Shown here: one piece after another, positions 50,853-59,213 of the stretch | Layout of the letters: each line of letters starts with the position of its first letter | Position numbering within the stretch: position 1 is the first letter of the stretch | Assembly: GCA_028866575.1 (NCBI GenBank) | Contig: JAGWHU010000005.1 | Span: forward strand, 19,620 to 83,619 | Direction: 5' to 3' | Length of the DNA stretch: 64,000 bases | Source: Candidatus Micrarchaeota archaeon | GTDB lineage: Archaea; Micrarchaeota; Micrarchaeia; Micrarchaeales; Micrarchaeaceae | Program-made: the position numbers and the translations under genes | Notes under the pieces: model-generated | Databases searched by the model: none | Told to the model about the DNA's origin: nothing | What the model saw: only the letters and a program-made list of their open reading frames with translations

Positions 50853-53612
50853 ATGGTCCAACAGGAGAATGATGAAAATGTCTCCATAAGGAGCAATATA
50901 TCCAAGGACGTGATAAGGAAGTATCATAGGGCACCTATGGCACTTTACCGCATCAAGGACGTATATGCCGACGTAACGACAAACCCCAATTTTGTAGACT
51001 CCCTTTTGGTGATTGCGGCTCTGATAGCTTTCGGGGGCGCATTCCCCTTCTATCCGATAATAATGCTTGCGCTGATCGCATTTGCCCTTTTCATAGTGAC
51101 GCTAAGGCATGCATTCCTGGGCCTGATAGTACTCATGGCCGTCATATTCCCCATGCTCATGTACCAAACCCCATCTTTGGCATATATCTTCATCATGATA
51201 ATGTCCATAGGCCTGGTCTTTGGATACAGGCATTACAGGACATTCATATTCGCAGCCATTCTCCTTCCGCTGGCGCTGTCGCCTTTGGGATACATATTCG
51301 CCATACCCACGCTGATAATAGGCGTTCTCATAGTAGGCTACAGGCGCTCGGCATTTCTGGGCGTGCTGTTCGTCCTCGGCGTCGTCATGCTTTCAGGGGT
51401 AACCGGCGTGCAGAACACCGGCTACATATCCTACAATGCCCAGATAGCGCACAATAAACTGGCCACTACTCCGGCATTGAATTATTCCGTTCCGAACAAG
51501 CAGGGGGCAAGCATGCTAACGTTCCCTGGCGACGTGGGCGTGGTAACGGCCAATATCGGGAATCAGAACATAGTGAGCTACATGTATTCGGAGTTCGCGG
51601 CCCTTTTCATGGCCTTGGAGGTGCAGCCGCTGCAGTACATGATTGACCTCATAGGAATAGTCATAATTGTGATGTTTATCGATACCACTGCGGTAGCCAG
51701 CAGATCCGCATACAAGGGCGCCGAGGCAAGCCTCATAGGAATAGGCTATCCGCTGATATATTTTGCAGTATCCCTCTCTTTCAGGAACAGCTTCACGTAC
51801 TTACTCCCCCTTGGAAGCTTCATAATAGCACCGGCATTCATATACATACTGGAGCTTTACAAGATTGACGTTGTGAAGGCACTTGACGTTAGGAAGGAGG
51901 ACCTCAGGCTAAAGTTCGGGGAGGCCTTTGAAGACTTGATATACAGCAATACCTCCGATAAATTCTCAGACATAGGGGACTACGAGGCTACAAAAAGGGA
52001 GCTGAGGAGCGCCATAATCTCCCCGATAGAGCAAAAGGCGGTATCCAGGGCGTATAACATAAAGCCCATAAAGGGCGTACTTCTGTTCGGGCCCCCTGGA
52101 ACCGGGAAGACCCTTCTCATGAGGGCCATAGCAAACGACATAAGGGCAGGGTTTTTCCTGGTTAAGGCACCGAGCCTCATCTCTTCTTCGCCGGGTGACA
52201 CTGAAAGAAGGCTTGCCAATATATTTGCAACCGCAAAGAAGAATGCGCCCTGCGTGCTGTTCTTCGACGAAATCGATTCAGTAGCTAGGAACAGGTCCCA
52301 GGTTAACGTGGACGAGGTGCACAGGCAGATCCTTTCGGAGCTGCTCATAGAGATGGACGGGTTCCAGCAACTGAGGAACGTAATAGTGGTAGGTGCTACC
52401 AACGTGCCAAACCTGATAGACCCGGCGCTCCTGAGGCCGGGAAGGTTCGACAAGGCGATATACATGCCGTTGCCGGACTTCAATGGAAGGAAAGAGATTT
52501 TCAGGATATACCTTAGCAGATTACCAGTATCGAAGGACGTGAAGATAGACGACCTAGCCAAGATGACGGAGAGGTTCACCGGAGCTGATATAAAGACGCT
52601 TTGCGACAACGTCGCGCAGGAGATAGCGCAGGAGGCCGCAAGCCAGCACAGGGTTTTGGAAATAACCCAGGAGGACCTGAAGAGCTTCATACTGGCGACC
52701 AAGCCGTCAACTTCGCTCTCGCAGCTGAAGGATTACGAGAAGTTCAAGATTGACTTTGAAAGGAGGACCCTGAAGCAGGAAAAGATAGAGAAGTACAAGG
52801 AAACCGCGATAGAGGACATAGTCGGGCTTGATGATGCGAAGAATTCGGTTGTTGATGCAATAAAGGTGCCGATGGAGCATCCGGAGCTGGTCAAAAAATA
52901 CAACGTCAAGGCGATAAAGGGCATATTGATGTTCGGGCCCCCGGGAGGAGGAAAGACGATGTTCATGAGGGCTATAAGCAACGAATTGAAGGGCGTTACT
53001 ATGCTTGATATAAACGGTGCGGAAATAGGCCAGCAGAGCTCAGCAAAGGCAACCGCTGCGATAAAGGACATATTCAACCGCGCCGTGGAGAACGCGCCGT
53101 CCATATTGTTTATAGACGAGCTAGACGGGATAGCCCCGAAAAGGAAGCATGCAACTGAAAAGGGCGTCCAGCTCACGGATGAGTTCCTACAGGAGATGGA
53201 CGGTCTCAAGGAAACGCAGGGAGTTGTGCTCGTATGCGCTACCAACAGGCCCAGCTCGCTCGATCCTGCAATACTTAGGCCGGGAAGGTTCGACAAGCTG
53301 GTATTCGTAGGGCCGCCTGACGAGAAGCACAGGGCGGTGATGTTTGAAAACTACACAAAGAACGTCCCTCTCGGCGGCGATGTGGACTTCAACGAGCTGG
53401 CGAAGGAGACTGAGGGATATACCGGTGCCGACATAGCCAACATATGCAGGGAAGCGAAACAGAAGGCGCTTAACGAGAGCGTGAGCACCGGCAAGGAGGT
53501 TGAAATAGCAATGGCCAGCCTGCAGGAGATAATAAAGAAATTCAAGCCCTCCGCGCCCGATGCCCTGGTAAATTCGTACAAGGCGTTCCTGGACAAGTAC
53601 GGGCAGAGATAG
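50853..53612 (+). CDS. Polytopic-membrane tandem AAA+ ATPase (CDC48-like), paralogue 2
   Basis: 919 residues, full-length paralogue of 20553-23315. Membrane domain at about 48-340; the shared segment SGVTGVQNTGYISYNA at 181-196. D1 has GPPGTGKT (about 413-420), FFDEIDS and RPGRFDK; D2 has GPPGGGKT (about 695-702), where Thr of GTGK is Gly, and FIDELDG. The extra-membrane loop after the shared segment differs between paralogues. Ends YGQR. The last base abuts the convergent RPA-like gene. Substrates may differ from paralogue 1. Confidence 0.88.
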   Translation: MVQQENDENVSIRSNISKDVIRKYHRAPMALYRIKDVYADVTTNPNFVDSLLVIAALIAFGGAFPFYPIIMLALIAFALFIVTLRHAFLGLIVLMAVIFPMLMYQTPSLAYIFIMIMSIGLVFGYRHYRTFIFAAILLPLALSPLGYIFAIPTLIIGVLIVGYRRSAFLGVLFVLGVVMLSGVTGVQNTGYISYNAQIAHNKLATTPALNYSVPNKQGASMLTFPGDVGVVTANIGNQNIVSYMYSEFAALFMALEVQPLQYMIDLIGIVIIVMFIDTTAVASRSAYKGAEASLIGIGYPLIYFAVSLSFRNSFTYLLPLGSFIIAPAFIYILELYKIDVVKALDVRKEDLRLKFGEAFEDLIYSNTSDKFSDIGDYEATKRELRSAIISPIEQKAVSRAYNIKPIKGVLLFGPPGTGKTLLMRAIANDIRAGFFLVKAPSLISSSPGDTERRLANIFATAKKNAPCVLFFDEIDSVARNRSQVNVDEVHRQILSELLIEMDGFQQLRNVIVVGATNVPNLIDPALLRPGRFDKAIYMPLPDFNGRKEIFRIYLSRLPVSKDVKIDDLAKMTERFTGADIKTLCDNVAQEIAQEAASQHRVLEITQEDLKSFILATKPSTSLSQLKDYEKFKIDFERRTLKQEKIEKYKETAIEDIVGLDDAKNSVVDAIKVPMEHPELVKKYNVKAIKGILMFGPPGGGKTMFMRAISNELKGVTMLDINGAEIGQQSSAKATAAIKDIFNRAVENAPSILFIDELDGIAPKRKHATEKGVQLTDEFLQEMDGLKETQGVVLVCATNRPSSLDPAILRPGRFDKLVFVGPPDEKHRAVMFENYTKNVPLGGDVDFNELAKETEGYTGADIANICREAKQKALNESVSTGKEVEIAMASLQEIIKKFKPSAPDALVNSYKAFLDKYGQR

Positions 53613-54374
53613 CTACTTCCTGTTTTGCACCAGCCTGCCCGCCATGGAGTTGCTCTTGAAAATCCTTGAATCGTCGTTGACGTATATGTGCAACTTGCCG
53701 TTCCACATTCTCACGTCGCAGAACTCCATCTTCACGAAATCGTTTGCCTTGAGGCCCGCAGTCACCAATGCTGACGAGCCCCAGCATGAAGCATTCATCG
53801 TATTGGCAAGGTCGGTAACTACGCATGAAGCAACCGCTATCTGACCCTGGCTGCCCAGCCTGTTCACGTACCTTATCGGGCTTATCTCAACGACCCTTCC
53901 GGCAACATCAACCTTCCGCAGCTCCTCCTTTATTGAAGAATAGTCGGCTATGGGCTCCACCTTTGATTGGGTTATCCTGTTTATGTTGCTTGTACTGGTC
54001 AGTTTCAACCCGCTGGAAAGATCCAAAACTGCGTTGCTCACAAGCACATTGTCGCCGCGCTCGAATGGGTTAATGTCAACGGACTCCGAAAGCTTGCCGT
54101 CTAGGCTCAGCGCCATCGTCGAGCCTTCCTCACCAAGTATCATGATCCTCTTCTTTGCAACGCTGCCGTTGCCTGTAGGGTTGAAAATCCTGTAAACCTT
54201 GTCCTTTATGTTTACGGTGTTGTTTTCCCTCTTGGCATCGATTGAGCTTAGCAGCTCTTTTATTGTGAAATTCGTCTTCGTTGCCTGATGGTTCGTGTTT
54301 TCCAGTATGTATTCCGCCTGCTCCCTTGTTATGAAGCCGGAAAATTTATCAACGACCTTTTCCAGATCAGACAT
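53613..54374 (-). CDS. RPA-like OB-fold single-stranded DNA-binding protein
   Basis: 253 residues from ATG 54374; the longer upstream frame runs through tRNA-Val and is not used. Helical N-terminal region (FITREQAEYILENTN), middle beta-rich part, and an OB fold near residues 155-245 with VAGRVVEISPIRYV and later WNGKLHIYVNDDSRIF, similar to archaeal RPA/replication factor A OB folds. No zinc finger. Convergent with the AAA+ gene and exactly adjacent. Confidence 0.68.
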   Translation of the reverse strand: MSDLEKVVDKFSGFITREQAEYILENTNHQATKTNFTIKELLSSIDAKRENNTVNIKDKVYRIFNPTGNGSVAKKRIMILGEEGSTMALSLDGKLSESVDINPFERGDNVLVSNAVLDLSSGLKLTSTSNINRITQSKVEPIADYSSIKEELRKVDVAGRVVEISPIRYVNRLGSQGQIAVASCVVTDLANTMNASCWGSSALVTAGLKANDFVKMEFCDVRMWNGKLHIYVNDDSRIFKSNSMAGRLVQNRK

Positions 54375-54461
54375 CCAATCACTATCCTTTGGAGCATAAT
54401 ATATAAAACATCTATCAAGAATAGGGTTTATTCCCGTCCAAAAGGCTGCATTAACCGGAAA

Positions 54462-54533
54462 TGGGCCCGCGGAGAGTCGAACTCCGATCCTCAGCGTGTA
54501 AGGCTGATATCTTAACCGTTGGACCACAGGCCC
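54462..54533 (-). tRNA. tRNA-Val (TAC)
   Basis: 72 nt. Acceptor GGGCCTG/CGGGCCC (one G-T pair), anticodon loop CTTACAC with TAC, T arm CGGAG TTCGACT CTCCG, discriminator A. No intron, no CCA. Confidence 0.92.
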
Positions 54534-54593
54534 CATTAGCACCTACAAAAAGCTATTCTATTTTGTATAACAATCTAGATATCCCTTTCGGAT

Positions 54594-55268
54594 TCATTTG
54601 CTTGCGAGATGCGCAGTATCTATCACGTACCTGCCCACGCTGCCGGAGAACTCAACATGGCTTTCGGTTATCTCTATCCGCTTCTTGAACAGAGGCGCGT
54701 CAAGTACGAATGATTCAGCCTCTCCTCCCTCAAACAGCATGTTGATCCTGTATTTTTTATGCAATGACGAAAGCTTTTCGATCATCTCATCGTTTATGCT
54801 TGCCCCGAGGAAGTCCTTGCCAAAGCCCTCCGCGGCTACCTGCGTGACTATGACACTGTAATTTCTTGCAAGCTCCGACAGCTCAGCCATCGGGTCTATA
54901 TGCCATATAGGGGATATGGCGCTTATCGATAATTTCCTGCATATGGCCTCTATCCTTTCCTTTTGGTAAACGCTGGCAACAGCTCCAGTCACGAGCTCAG
55001 TCACGTTGTTTTCAACTAGGGCCCTTTCAATGTCCTTAAGCTCATCCTCCTTCTCGCCCTTTGTGTCGTACACAACTTGCCTTATTCCTAGCGCTTCGGC
55101 CTGCATCGATGACAGGTTTATGTTTGGCTTGTGGAACATATAGCTGAAGTCGTTCTTGGAGACCATCGTTATCAGGAGCTCTACGCCGTTGCCCTTATCG
55201 TGCACTTTGTGCAGAGCCAGAGTGGAGTCCTTTCCACCACTAAAAAGGCATGCCATCAAATCCATCAT
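54594..55268 (-). CDS. dph6: Diphthine-ammonia ligase-like PP-loop ATPase (Dph6)
   Basis: 224 residues from ATG 55268, in an ATGA overlap with the EndoIII stop. PP-loop FSGGKDSTLAL near the N terminus, then LVTGAVASVYQKERIE and GEGGEAESFVL-like (EGGEAESFVLD) typical of the MJ0570/Dph6 family, which amidates diphthine on EF2. Length fits. Expression appears coupled to the EndoIII gene upstream. Confidence 0.82.
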   Translation of the reverse strand: MMDLMACLFSGGKDSTLALHKVHDKGNGVELLITMVSKNDFSYMFHKPNINLSSMQAEALGIRQVVYDTKGEKEDELKDIERALVENNVTELVTGAVASVYQKERIEAICRKLSISAISPIWHIDPMAELSELARNYSVIVTQVAAEGFGKDFLGASINDEMIEKLSSLHKKYRINMLFEGGEAESFVLDAPLFKKRIEITESHVEFSGSVGRYVIDTAHLASK

Positions 55269-55903
55269 CTCGCAGTGCTGGAGGGGCATATGTCCCTAAG
55301 CACGCACCTATCGCAGTGCTTTGCCCTTGCGGTGCAGACGTCCCTTCCAAGTGCTATGAAAAGGTGCGTCAGGTTGCCCCAGTCCCTTTTATCGATTAAC
55401 TTCATGAGCCTTTTTTCTATCTTGTAAGGGTTATTCGTCCTTGCCAGGCCTAGCCTGTTGGCAACTGTGATGCAGTGAGTGTCTATAGCTATGCCTTCGT
55501 TGATCCCGAAGGCGTTTGCAAGTATTACGTTTGCCGTTTTTCTGCCCACGCCACTCAACGTAGTTAGCTCCTCGAGCGTATCAGGCACCTTAAGATCGAA
55601 TTTGTCCCTCAGCGCCCTTGCGGTCTTTATTATGTTCTTGCCCTTCGCCCTGTATAGGCCTATGCTCTTTATGTAAGGATACAGCTGCTGCGGCCGCAAT
55701 TCTGCAAAATCCCCTATTGATCCGTATTTCCTGAACAGCCGCGCGGTTATCTTATTCACCTGCTTGTCCTGCGCCTGCGCCGATAGCATGGTTGCCACCA
55801 GGAGCTCCCATTCCCCTGAATGCCTGAGCGAAGTTTCCATCTCGCTGCGGTATTTTCTCTTGAGCCTCCTGAGGATCTCGTTTGCATATGCTTTGGCTTC
55901 CAT
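55265..55903 (-). CDS. nth: Endonuclease III homologue 1
   Basis: 212 residues. Helix-hairpin-helix with catalytic Lys (SGVGRKTANVIL), catalytic Asp (IAIDTHCITVANRLG) and a C-terminal [4Fe-4S] cluster CTARAKHCDRCVLRDIC with C-x6-C-x2-C-x5-C spacing. Bifunctional DNA glycosylase/AP lyase for oxidised pyrimidines. Follows the TFS-like gene by 3 bp. Confidence 0.93.
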   Translation of the reverse strand: MEAKAYANEILRRLKRKYRSEMETSLRHSGEWELLVATMLSAQAQDKQVNKITARLFRKYGSIGDFAELRPQQLYPYIKSIGLYRAKGKNIIKTARALRDKFDLKVPDTLEELTTLSGVGRKTANVILANAFGINEGIAIDTHCITVANRLGLARTNNPYKIEKRLMKLIDKRDWGNLTHLFIALGRDVCTARAKHCDRCVLRDICPSSTAR

Positions 55904-55906
55904 CGC

Positions 55907-56161
55907 CTAGTACCCCTTGTATCCTTCCTTCTCAACGTTCCCGCAATTTAGGCATTTGAGTATTGTAGTCATTCCCTCATCGCCCCTTACCATCTGGTCC
56001 AGTACAACAATGGCCTTGCCGTGGCCGCATTCCGGGCATTCGTGCTCTATCCAGTTGGTGAATTCCTTCCTGTATCCGCACCTCATGCATTCTACGTACA
56101 CATCGTTCCCGTAGTCCTTTGGAAAAATCATAATCTTGCAATTGGGGCAGAAGTTGTCCAT
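55907..56161 (-). CDS. TFS/RpoM-like zinc ribbon protein
   Basis: 84 residues from ATG 56161. Two zinc ribbons: CPNC...CMRCG and CPECG...CLNCG. The loop VRGDEGMTT before the last Cys pair resembles the acidic DE hairpin of transcript-cleavage factor TFS (RSADEPMT). Probably promotes RNA polymerase transcript cleavage or is a diverged relative. Confidence 0.7.
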   Translation of the reverse strand: MDNFCPNCKIMIFPKDYGNDVYVECMRCGYRKEFTNWIEHECPECGHGKAIVVLDQMVRGDEGMTTILKCLNCGNVEKEGYKGY

Positions 56162-56260
56162 CCTAGCGCCTAAAATTAGCATCCATGCCGTGCCATTAAA
56201 GTGCTGAGTATATACATTGCATTCTCAGATTTAAATAAATATCATTGTTAAATTATATTC

Positions 56261-56917
56261 ATGGGGTCTCCAAGGCTTTTGGATGATGATAGCGCCAGGA
56301 AGCTTGCATCTGGGCTGATCAAGCGCTACAGCGACGCGCATTATTACCTTGACTTTAGGACACCGGTGGATCTTGTCGCGGCTGCAATACTCTCTGCGCA
56401 GACAAGGGACGAGGTAGTCAACAGGATAACCCCTGACCTGTTCAAGAAGTACAAGACCGCAAAGGATTATGCCAATGCAAATCCAGGCGAGCTTGTCGGG
56501 ATGATAAGGAGCGTGAGCTTTGCAGGCAACAAGGCCAAAAACATAATCAATACCTTCAGGGCAATTGAGGAAAGGCATTCGGGAAAGGTGCCGAAGGAGA
56601 TGCAGGAGCTTGTTGAGCTTCCGGGAATAGGAAAGAAGACGGCAAACACGATACTGATAAACGCGTACGGCATAGTTGAGGGCATACCTGTAGATACATG
56701 GGTAATAAAACTGTCGCAGAGGCTGGGACTCAGCCTGAACAGCAACCCCGAGAAGATAGAAGACGACCTGAAGAAAAGGATACCTAGGCAGTATTGGGGC
56801 AAGTTCGGGTACGTGCTCAAGGCGCACGGCAAGGCCATCTGCCAGAAGGTGCCTTACTGCAGCAAATGCCCGGTTGAAGGCATATGCCCAAAGAACGGGG
56901 TTGCAAAGAGGCTTTGA
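56261..56917 (+). CDS. Endonuclease III homologue 2
   Basis: 218 residues. Catalytic Lys region LPGIGKKTANTILINAYG and Asp in GIPVDTWVIKLSQRLG, where the usual DTHV is DTWV; Fe-S motif CQKVPYCSKCPVEGIC has spacing 5-2-5 rather than 6-2-5. Divergent from the TFS-like gene and followed by EndoQ after 3 bp. Perhaps a different lesion specificity from homologue 1. Confidence 0.9.
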   Translation: MGSPRLLDDDSARKLASGLIKRYSDAHYYLDFRTPVDLVAAAILSAQTRDEVVNRITPDLFKKYKTAKDYANANPGELVGMIRSVSFAGNKAKNIINTFRAIEERHSGKVPKEMQELVELPGIGKKTANTILINAYGIVEGIPVDTWVIKLSQRLGLSLNSNPEKIEDDLKKRIPRQYWGKFGYVLKAHGKAICQKVPYCSKCPVEGICPKNGVAKRL

Positions 56918-56920
56918 CAT

Positions 56921-58183
56921 ATGCAGATAATAGCTGATTTTCATACGCATTCAAGGTTCGCCATGGCGTGCAGCTCCAAGATTACCGTCAAAGGAATGGA
57001 AACTGCGGCATTTGAAAAGGGGATAAGGCTCATAGGCACCAGCGATTTCGTGCATGGGCTTTGGCTTTCTGAGCTCAAGGCAAACCTAGAGCAGGTGGGT
57101 GACACTGGTCTTTTCAGGGTAAATGGATCGGACTCTGGAGTCAGGTTCATTTTGAGCGGCGAAGTATCAACAATATTCACAGGAGGCGACAACAGGGTAA
57201 AGAAGGTCCATCATGTAATAACGCTTCCGGATTTTGATTCTGTGGATATGCTAAGGGAGGCGCTTTCCAGGCATGGCAACCTGGAGTCCGATGGAAGGCC
57301 GCAGCTTTCCATGAGCGCGGCGCAACTCGTAGAGGAGGTTTTCAAGGTAAGCAGCAAGTCTATGGTGTTTCCTGCCCATGCCTGGACCCCGTACTTCGGG
57401 GTTCTCGGCTCGCTTTCCGGGTTCAATTCCATAAAGGAAGCTTATGAAGACCAGGAAAAGCACATACACGCCCTGGAAACAGGGTTGTCAAGCGATCCGC
57501 AGATGAACTGGATGGTTTCCAGCCTTGACAAGTACACGCTCCTTTCCAACAGCGACATGCACTCGCTTCCGAAGCTGGGAAGGGAGGCGAACGTGTTGGA
57601 GCTTGAGGAAAAGGACTTTTCCTACGGTGAAGTGATAGGAGCAATAGAAAATAAGGACGTCAGGCGTCTGAAAAGCACCATTGAATTCTATCCAGAGGAG
57701 GGCAAATACCATTTTGACGGCCATAGGCAGTGCAAGTTTTCTGTGGATCCGACGAGGAGCGACCTTGCTGTTTGCAGGGTGTGCGGCAAAAGGCTCACAA
57801 TAGGCGTATTGCACAGGGTGAAGGACCTGGCCGACAGGCCGATAGGGTACAGGCCTAAAAACGCAATACCTTATACCAGCCTGGTGCCGCTTATAGAGAT
57901 CATAGCATACGTGATGCGGAAGAGCATATACACGCCTGGCGTAGTATCCGAGTACAGGAAGCTCCTCTCCATAGGAAAGGAATTCGACATACTTGCTAAT
58001 GCAGACCTTGAAACCATAAGAGAAAACTCCTCTGGGGACATAGCAGATGCGATAGCCAACGTCAGGGCCAACAGGATAACCATAATACCAGGGTATGACG
58101 GTGTGTTCGGTGAGCTTGAGCTCCTGAACAGGAAGAGGAAGCCGGAAAGCGGCGAAAGCAGGCAGAAGGCGCTTTTCGGATAG
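56921..58183 (+). CDS. Endonuclease Q (PHP-type deaminated-base endonuclease)
   Basis: 420 residues. PHP N-terminal metal site DFHTHSRFAMACS, GTSDFVHG, FPAHAWTPYFG and NSDMHSLPKLG with the Asp/His ligands in order; a zinc-binding segment CKFSVDPTRSDLAVCRVCG and a C-terminal region ending in RKPESGE. Matches archaeal endonuclease Q, which cleaves 5' of deaminated bases (U, hypoxanthine) and AP sites. Tandem with EndoIII-2, 3-bp gap, so likely one operon. Confidence 0.85.
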   Translation: MQIIADFHTHSRFAMACSSKITVKGMETAAFEKGIRLIGTSDFVHGLWLSELKANLEQVGDTGLFRVNGSDSGVRFILSGEVSTIFTGGDNRVKKVHHVITLPDFDSVDMLREALSRHGNLESDGRPQLSMSAAQLVEEVFKVSSKSMVFPAHAWTPYFGVLGSLSGFNSIKEAYEDQEKHIHALETGLSSDPQMNWMVSSLDKYTLLSNSDMHSLPKLGREANVLELEEKDFSYGEVIGAIENKDVRRLKSTIEFYPEEGKYHFDGHRQCKFSVDPTRSDLAVCRVCGKRLTIGVLHRVKDLADRPIGYRPKNAIPYTSLVPLIEIIAYVMRKSIYTPGVVSEYRKLLSIGKEFDILANADLETIRENSSGDIADAIANVRANRITIIPGYDGVFGELELLNRKRKPESGESRQKALFG

Positions 58184-58382
58184 GGAATATGCGCTCACAT
58201 CTGGACTCATTGCAGGCAGAGATGTTGCATCGTCATGCTTTGTAACGCGCATGCACTGCCTTCCAGCAGCATAATATACAAATGGGATTCAGAGCATACA
58301 GCAAGGATTATATACCTATTCCAACATAATAGATATGTAATATTTAATCCCTTAATGTAAGAAAGCTAAGGTTCGAATTTTT

Positions 58383-58805
58383 ATGAAAAAGAATCAATTA
58401 AAAGACAAATTAGTGGCAGTAGTAAGGATAAGGGGCAGGGTTAACGTTAGGTCTGACATAACAGAGACGCTCAACAGGCTAAACCTCAAGAGGGTAAGCA
58501 ACTGCACGCTGGTAAAGGTAACGGACTCCTACAATGGAATGCTAAACAAGTGCACCAACTATGTCGCATACGGCGAGATAGACGAGGCAACGCTCTCAAA
58601 GCTGCTTGAAAAGCACGCCAAGGAGCTCAACGCCAAGGAACTGCTTGACGGGAAATACGATGCGGAAAAGGTAAGGAGCCATCTGCCCTTCAGGCTGCAT
58701 CCGCCCAGGCACGGCTACAAGAGCACCAAGCTGCACTTCAAGCAGGGAGGCTCCCTAGGATACATGGGCGCGGAAATAAACAAGCTCATAATACGCATGG
58801 TGTAA
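58383..58805 (+). CDS. rpl30: Ribosomal protein uL30
   Basis: 140 residues starting MKKNQLKDKLVAVVRIRGRV, with the archaeal uL30 (L7e-like) core and C-terminal extension LPFRLHPPRHGYKSTKLHFK. Large-subunit protein. uL15 follows after 2 bp, the canonical order. An AT-rich 58.2-58.4 kb leader region carries TATA-like stretches (TTATATACC near 58310). Confidence 0.92.
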   Translation: MKKNQLKDKLVAVVRIRGRVNVRSDITETLNRLNLKRVSNCTLVKVTDSYNGMLNKCTNYVAYGEIDEATLSKLLEKHAKELNAKELLDGKYDAEKVRSHLPFRLHPPRHGYKSTKLHFKQGGSLGYMGAEINKLIIRMV

Positions 58806-58807
58806 AA

Positions 58808-59200
58808 ATGGTTGTCAGAAGGGAAAAAAGAGACAGGAAGTACCTTGGAACTCGCAGGTGGGGGGCCGGCAACATAAAGAACGCCCGAGGAAAGGGCGAC
58901 CGCGGCGGGGTAGGAAAGGGCGGCAAAAAGCACAAGTGGACCTACGTCACCGCAAAGACCCCGGAGCTCATAAGGAGCGTTGGCTTCAAGCCATGGAGCA
59001 GGAGCAGGCTCAAGGAGATAACCCTTCGCAACGTTGACAGGATGCTGGCAGATTCAAAGGACAACGTAATTGAGCTCAAGAACTACAAGGTATTGAGCAA
59101 CGGCTCGCTGAGCAGGGCCATAACGATAAAGGCAAGCGGCTTTTCCGCGACCGCAATCGAAAAGATAAAGAGTTCTGGCGGCGATGCCGTAAAGATCTAA
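58808..59200 (+). CDS. rpl15: Ribosomal protein uL15
   Basis: 130 residues, basic, with RKYLGTRRWGAGNIKNARGK and GDRGGVGKGGKKHKW in the N-terminal half and a C-terminal KASGFSATAIEKIKSSGG segment, typical of archaeal uL15. Normally secY comes next; here a GT4 glycosyltransferase follows, showing a broken ribosomal-operon end. Confidence 0.92.
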   Translation: MVVRREKRDRKYLGTRRWGAGNIKNARGKGDRGGVGKGGKKHKWTYVTAKTPELIRSVGFKPWSRSRLKEITLRNVDRMLADSKDNVIELKNYKVLSNGSLSRAITIKASGFSATAIEKIKSSGGDAVKI

Positions 59201-59213
59201 TTAAGGCAAGTTA

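Noticed and set aside
53613..54542. RPA-like gene starting at 54542
   Set aside because: The upstream part of the frame runs through tRNA-Val; ATG 54374 gives a sensible N terminus.
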